A program made the position numbers and the translations under genes. Below, piece by piece: positions 11,081 through 14,017 of a stretch of DNA of 14,017 bases (its first letter is position 1; each line of letters starts with the position of its first letter). The notes below the pieces were generated by a model. That model ran no database searches. It saw nothing but the letters and a program-made list of their open reading frames with translations, and was not told where the DNA came from. Origin of the DNA: an uncultured Microbacterium sp. (GTDB taxonomy: Bacteria; Actinomycetota; Actinomycetes; Actinomycetales; Microbacteriaceae); contig CALANM010000064.1 in NCBI GenBank assembly GCA_937926065.1, positions 1 through 14,017 of the forward strand. Reading direction: 5' to 3'.

Positions 11081-12603
11081 TTGCCTGCACCCTTCTTCTT
11101 GGCTCCATGCTGAGCCTCGCCTGTATGACTGTCGGCCCCGGCCCTGGCTTCGTCAGCCTTCTTCGAGGCGTCCTTCTTGCCTGTGCCCTTGCCCTTGCCT
11201 TTGCCCTTGCCTGCCGAGCCCTTGGCCTTCACCTTCTCCTCGGCGCGCTTCTTCTCCGCGGCCTTCTTCGATGCCTTCGCCGCGTCGGCCTTGATCTTGT
11301 CGGCCGCGCGCTTCTCGTCGGCGGCCTTCTTGGCATCCGCCTTGGCCTTCGCCTTGCGCTCCGCCTTCTCGCGGGCCTCCTGCTCCGCCTTCAACCGGGC
11401 CTGCTCGCGCATGATCGCGCGCTGGCGGCGGGTGGGCGGCGGGTTGCGCTTGACCTTGACGGCGTGACCGGAGTCGGCGACCTCGCTCATCGCGTTGCCC
11501 GCGTGCACGGCGCTCTTGCGCGAGCGCCAGAAGATTCCGAGGATGATCGCCAGTGCGAGGATCGCTCCCACCGTCACGCCCCACACCGGACCGAGCCACA
11601 CGACGATGAGCGCCGCGAGGGCGCCGACCGCGGCTGCGGCGGGGAGCGTGAGCAGCCAGCCGATCGCGATGCGGCCGACCGTGCGCCAGCGGACCTTGGA
11701 GCCGCGGCGACCGAGGCCCGAGCCGATGACCGATCCCGACGCGACCTGCGTCGTCGACAGGGCGAAGCCGAAGAAGCTCGAAGCGAGGATGGTCGCCGCC
11801 GTCGACGACTCCGCCGAGAAGCCCTGCGCGGGCTTGACGTCGGTGAGTCCCTTGCCGAGCGTGCGGATGATGCGCCAGCCGCCCATATAGGTTCCGAGGG
11901 CGATCGTGAAGGCACACGCGAAGATGACCCAGAACTGCGGATCGGAGTGCGAGGCGTCCTGGAAGCCCGCGGTGATGAGGGCGAGCGTGATGACGCCCAT
12001 CGTCTTCTGCGCGTCGTTCGTGCCGTGAGCCAGAGCCACGAGCGACGACGTGAGGATCTGCCCCCAGCGGAAGCCGTCGCGCCCGTCGGGCTTGTTGTCA
12101 TAGCGCCGGGTGACGCCGTAGGCCACCTTGGTCGCGGCGAAGGCGATCACGCCCGCCGTGAACGGCGCGATGAGCGCCGGCAGCACGACCTTGCTGAGGA
12201 CGACGCCGAAGTCGATCGCAAGGACGCTCGCGCCCACCAGGGTCGCGCCGATGAGACCGCCGAACAGGGCGTGCGAAGAGCTCGACGGCAGCCCCAGGAG
12301 CCACGTCAGCATGTTCCACGTGATCGCGCCGATGAGTCCTGCGAAGATGATCGGCAGGAAGGCCGCCGGATCGATCCCGTCTTCGCGGATCATGCCATGC
12401 GAGATGGTCTTCGACACCTCCGTCGACAGGAACGCGCCGACCAGGTTGAGCACCGCGGCAAGCAGCACCGCGACCTTCGGCTTGAGCGCTCCCGTCGCGA
12501 TGGGCGTCGCCATCGCGTTCGCGGTGTCATGGAATCCGTTGGTGAAGTCGAAGAAGAGGGCCAGTGCGATGACCAGCACCACGATGAATACTGCGGCTTC
12601 CAC
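11077..12603 (-). CDS. PiT-family inorganic phosphate transporter with long lysine-rich C-terminal tail
   Basis: A 508-residue inorganic phosphate transporter (PiT/PHO4 family), which carries Pi or metal-phosphate with a cation across the cytoplasmic membrane. Both halves of the duplicated PiT signature are present: FTNGFHDTANAMA (20-32) and LAHGTNDAQKTMG (191-203). About ten hydrophobic segments fill residues 3-360. From about 361 a cytoplasmic tail of some 147 residues is highly charged: a predicted helical Lys/Ala/Glu stretch (398-460) and a GKGKGKG run (466-473). Start: GTG at 12603 with GGAAAG 6 nt upstream, giving the usual EAAVFIVVLVIALALFFDFTNG start. The frame is open for 390 codons further up, but that part is antisense to the next gene and does not look like protein. 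Operon with the small membrane protein downstream. Confidence 0.93.
   Translation of the reverse strand: MEAAVFIVVLVIALALFFDFTNGFHDTANAMATPIATGALKPKVAVLLAAVLNLVGAFLSTEVSKTISHGMIREDGIDPAAFLPIIFAGLIGAITWNMLTWLLGLPSSSSHALFGGLIGATLVGASVLAIDFGVVLSKVVLPALIAPFTAGVIAFAATKVAYGVTRRYDNKPDGRDGFRWGQILTSSLVALAHGTNDAQKTMGVITLALITAGFQDASHSDPQFWVIFACAFTIALGTYMGGWRIIRTLGKGLTDVKPAQGFSAESSTAATILASSFFGFALSTTQVASGSVIGSGLGRRGSKVRWRTVGRIAIGWLLTLPAAAAVGALAALIVVWLGPVWGVTVGAILALAIILGIFWRSRKSAVHAGNAMSEVADSGHAVKVKRNPPPTRRQRAIMREQARLKAEQEAREKAERKAKAKADAKKAADEKRAADKIKADAAKASKKAAEKKRAEEKVKAKGSAGKGKGKGKGTGKKDASKKADEARAGADSHTGEAQHGAKKKGAGK
11182..11213. repeat. Short tandem repeat coding Gly-Lys in the PiT tail
   Basis: About four to five copies of a 6-nt unit (gcccttgcccttgcc and variants) encode alternating Gly and Lys. 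The run is prone to slippage and marks the low-complexity end of the PiT tail. Confidence 0.6.
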
Positions 12604-12609
12604 AGTTCG

Positions 12610-12615
12610 CTTTCC
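12610..12615 (-). promoter_or_regulatory. Ribosome binding site of the PiT gene
   Basis: GGAAAG lies 6 nt before the GTG at 12603 and decides that start among several in-frame options. Confidence 0.6.
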
Positions 12616-12669
12616 GTAGGGAGTCAAGGGGATGCCGACATCAGCCGCGTCGGCGAGTGCGAACGAACA

Positions 12670-12691
12670 GTTCACCGTGGGTTCAGGATCC
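12670..12691 (+). promoter_or_regulatory. Candidate PHO box (PhoP operator) upstream of the PiT gene
   Basis: Two adjacent 11-nt units, GTTCACCGTGG and GTTCAGGATCC, share GTTCA with exact 11-nt phasing. Streptomyces PHO boxes are direct repeats of 11-nt units of the form G(G/T)TCAYYYR(G/C)G; the first unit matches 9 of 11, the second mainly its first five bases. The site is in the 180-nt divergent region, 67 nt upstream of the PiT GTG. The rest of that gap holds the PiT ribosome site, a 6-bp hairpin (12746-12764) and the downstream gene's -10. Confidence 0.4.
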
Positions 12692-12770
12692 GGCAACCGG
12701 ACGAAGAAGATCCTCGCACATCCGAGCCGGATCGCAGAACCCGAGGCCCTCCCCTTCCGAGGGCGTGGAT

Positions 12771-12776
12771 TAGCGT
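12771..12776 (+). promoter_or_regulatory. -10 element of the oligopeptidase gene (TAGCGT)
   Basis: TAGCGT ends 7 nt before the GTG at 12784. With no Shine-Dalgarno site, it suggests a leaderless transcript starting at the GTG. Confidence 0.45.
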
Positions 12777-12783
12777 GTATCGG

Positions 12784-14017
12784 GTGAGCACGCCGCAGCC
12801 TCCCGTCGCCCCTGCCCGCCCCACCGCCCGCAGCCACCACGGCGATGACATCGCCGATCCGTACGAGTGGCTGCGGGACAAGGACGACCCCGAGGTGATC
12901 GCGCACCTCGAGGCGGAGAACGCATACACCGAGACCCGCACGGCGCACCTCGAAGGGCTCCGCCGGCGCATCTTCGACGAGATCAAGGGCCGAACGCTCG
13001 AGACCGACCTGTCGGTGCCGACCCGTCGCGGACAGTGGTGGTACTACGGCCGCACCGTCGAGGGCAGACAGTACGGCATCCACTGCCGCGCACCCCTCGC
13101 GTCGCCCGATGACTGGACGCCGCCGGAGCTGTCGCCCGACGACCCCGTCGAAGGAGAGCAGGTGCTCCTCGACGGGAACGTCGAGGCCGACGGGCACGAG
13201 TTCTTCTCGCTCGGCAGCCTCGAGGTCTCCAATGACGGCGCCCTCCTGCTGTACGGGGTCGATGTCGAAGGCGACGAGCGCTACACCCTCCGCATCCGCG
13301 ACCTCGCCACGGGCCTCGATCTCGACGATGTCATCGAGAACACGTCTGCCGGCGCCACCTTCTCCCCCGACGGCCGCTTCATCGTGTACACGACCGTCGA
13401 CGACGCCTGGCGGCCCGACACCGTGTGGCTGCACGAAGTGGGCACCGCTGCCACCGACGACGTCCGGCTGTTCCATGAGCCCGACGACCGCTACTGGGTG
13501 GGCGCAGGGTTCACCCGCAGCGAGCGGTACCTCATGATCGACGTGGGATCGTCGATCACCTCCGAGGAGTTCCTGGTGCCGGCCGACGACCTTCGCGCCG
13601 AGCCCCGCTCGATCTGGCCGCGCCGCGAAGGTGTCGAGTACTCCGCGACCCACGCGGTCGTCGACGGCGAGGACACGCTCTACATCCTCCACAACGACGG
13701 CGCGCTCGACTTCGAGCTCGTGAAGGTCCCGGCATCCGACCCCACCGGCGAGCGCGAGGTCGTGCTGGCGCATGTCCCCGGCCGGCGCCTGCTCGACATG
13801 TCGGCATTCCGGGACTGGGGCGTCGTCGCGTACCGCAGAGAGGGGCTCCCCCGGCTCGGCATGCTGGACTACGCGACCGGCGCCGTCGAGGAGATCGAGT
13901 TCGACGAGCCGCTCTACTCGGTGGGCACGGCCGGCAACCCCGAATGGGCGCCGCCGCTGATCCGCATCGGCTACGGCTCGTTCACGACGCCCGGGACCGT
14001 CTACGACTATGTCGTCG
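12784..14017 (+). CDS. ptrB: Oligopeptidase B-like prolyl oligopeptidase (S9), 3' end beyond window
   Basis: The frame is open from a GTG at 12784 to the window edge, giving 411 residues, all from the N-terminal seven-bladed propeller of the prolyl oligopeptidase family (S9A). The family opening DPYEWLRDKDDPEVIAHLEAEN (25-46) is clear, as is KGRTLETDLSVPTRRGQWWYY (69-89), followed by propeller strands such as NDGALLLYGVDVEGDERYTL and FSPDGRFIVYTTVDDAWRPD. The composition and WWYYGRTVEGRQYGIHCR segment fit oligopeptidase B, a cytosolic serine peptidase cutting short peptides after Arg or Lys. The catalytic hydrolase domain (Ser-Asp-His) is not in the window, so activity cannot be judged. The start is supported by TAGCGT 7 nt upstream and by immediate homology. 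It is divergent from the PiT gene. Confidence 0.9.
   Translation, partial: MSTPQPPVAPARPTARSHHGDDIADPYEWLRDKDDPEVIAHLEAENAYTETRTAHLEGLRRRIFDEIKGRTLETDLSVPTRRGQWWYYGRTVEGRQYGIHCRAPLASPDDWTPPELSPDDPVEGEQVLLDGNVEADGHEFFSLGSLEVSNDGALLLYGVDVEGDERYTLRIRDLATGLDLDDVIENTSAGATFSPDGRFIVYTTVDDAWRPDTVWLHEVGTAATDDVRLFHEPDDRYWVGAGFTRSERYLMIDVGSSITSEEFLVPADDLRAEPRSIWPRREGVEYSATHAVVDGEDTLYILHNDGALDFELVKVPASDPTGEREVVLAHVPGRRLLDMSAFRDWGVVAYRREGLPRLGMLDYATGAVEEIEFDEPLYSVGTAGNPEWAPPLIRIGYGSFTTPGTVYDYVV

Noticed and set aside
11182..11213. CRISPR-like or regulatory tandem repeat
   Set aside because: The 6-nt repeat is in frame with the Gly-Lys run of the PiT tail and has no spacers.
12681..12691. tRNA T-arm (gttcaggatcc)
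   Set aside because: No acceptor stem, anticodon arm or matching T-stem around it.
12604..13773. 390-codon upstream extension of the PiT reading frame
   Set aside because: It runs antisense to the oligopeptidase gene and lacks protein-like features; the PiT homology and a ribosome site start at 12603.

Overview
The window looks like chromosome of a high-GC actinobacterium, most likely Microbacteriaceae and probably Microbacterium or a close relative. The reasons are the very high G+C, strong G/C preference at third codon positions, an enriched GCGGATGC word, and several genes that start without a Shine-Dalgarno site a few bases after a TAnnnT hexamer. It is mostly ordinary housekeeping and cell-envelope sequence. 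I see no mobile element, CRISPR array, tRNA or rRNA, and no obvious new multi-gene system.

Layout, left to right. 1-629 (-): 5' part of a DJ-1/PfpI-type gene whose codon use differs from the rest, lying just behind the rpsO terminator where pnp would usually be expected. 733-1002 (-): rpsO with a perfect 11-bp terminator stem. 1123-2481 (+): MFS exporter, divergent from rpsO across an imperfect palindrome. 2518-4014 (-): secreted VanY-type peptidase with an internally duplicated repeat region. 4158-4727 (-): YceI-like protein behind a possible ECF-sigma promoter. 4911-5279 (-): FKBP-type prolyl isomerase. 5331-5430: an intergenic TTGACA plus a 13-bp stem-loop. 5452-6633 (-) and 6696-7562 (+): divergent PrsW-type membrane protease and fumarylacetoacetase-fold hydrolase, both apparently leaderless. 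7662-8075 (-): DUF4190-type membrane protein. 8155-9618 (-): aspartate ammonia-lyase. 9741-10685 (-): metallophosphoesterase, leaderless. 10748-11080 and 11077-12603 (-): a small two-helix membrane protein overlapping by 4 nt the end of a PiT phosphate transporter with a long lysine-rich tail. 12784-14017 (+): 5' part of an oligopeptidase B-like serine peptidase.

The genes are largely single transcription units separated by GC-rich hairpins. The only clear operon is the PiT transporter and the small membrane protein. A direct repeat resembling an actinobacterial PHO box lies in front of the PiT gene, which would fit phosphate-dependent control. The observations most worth following up are the rpsO/DJ-1 junction, the PiT tail with its coupled small protein, the duplicated module in the peptidase, the orphan promoter-hairpin at 5331-5430, and the recurring leaderless-start pattern.
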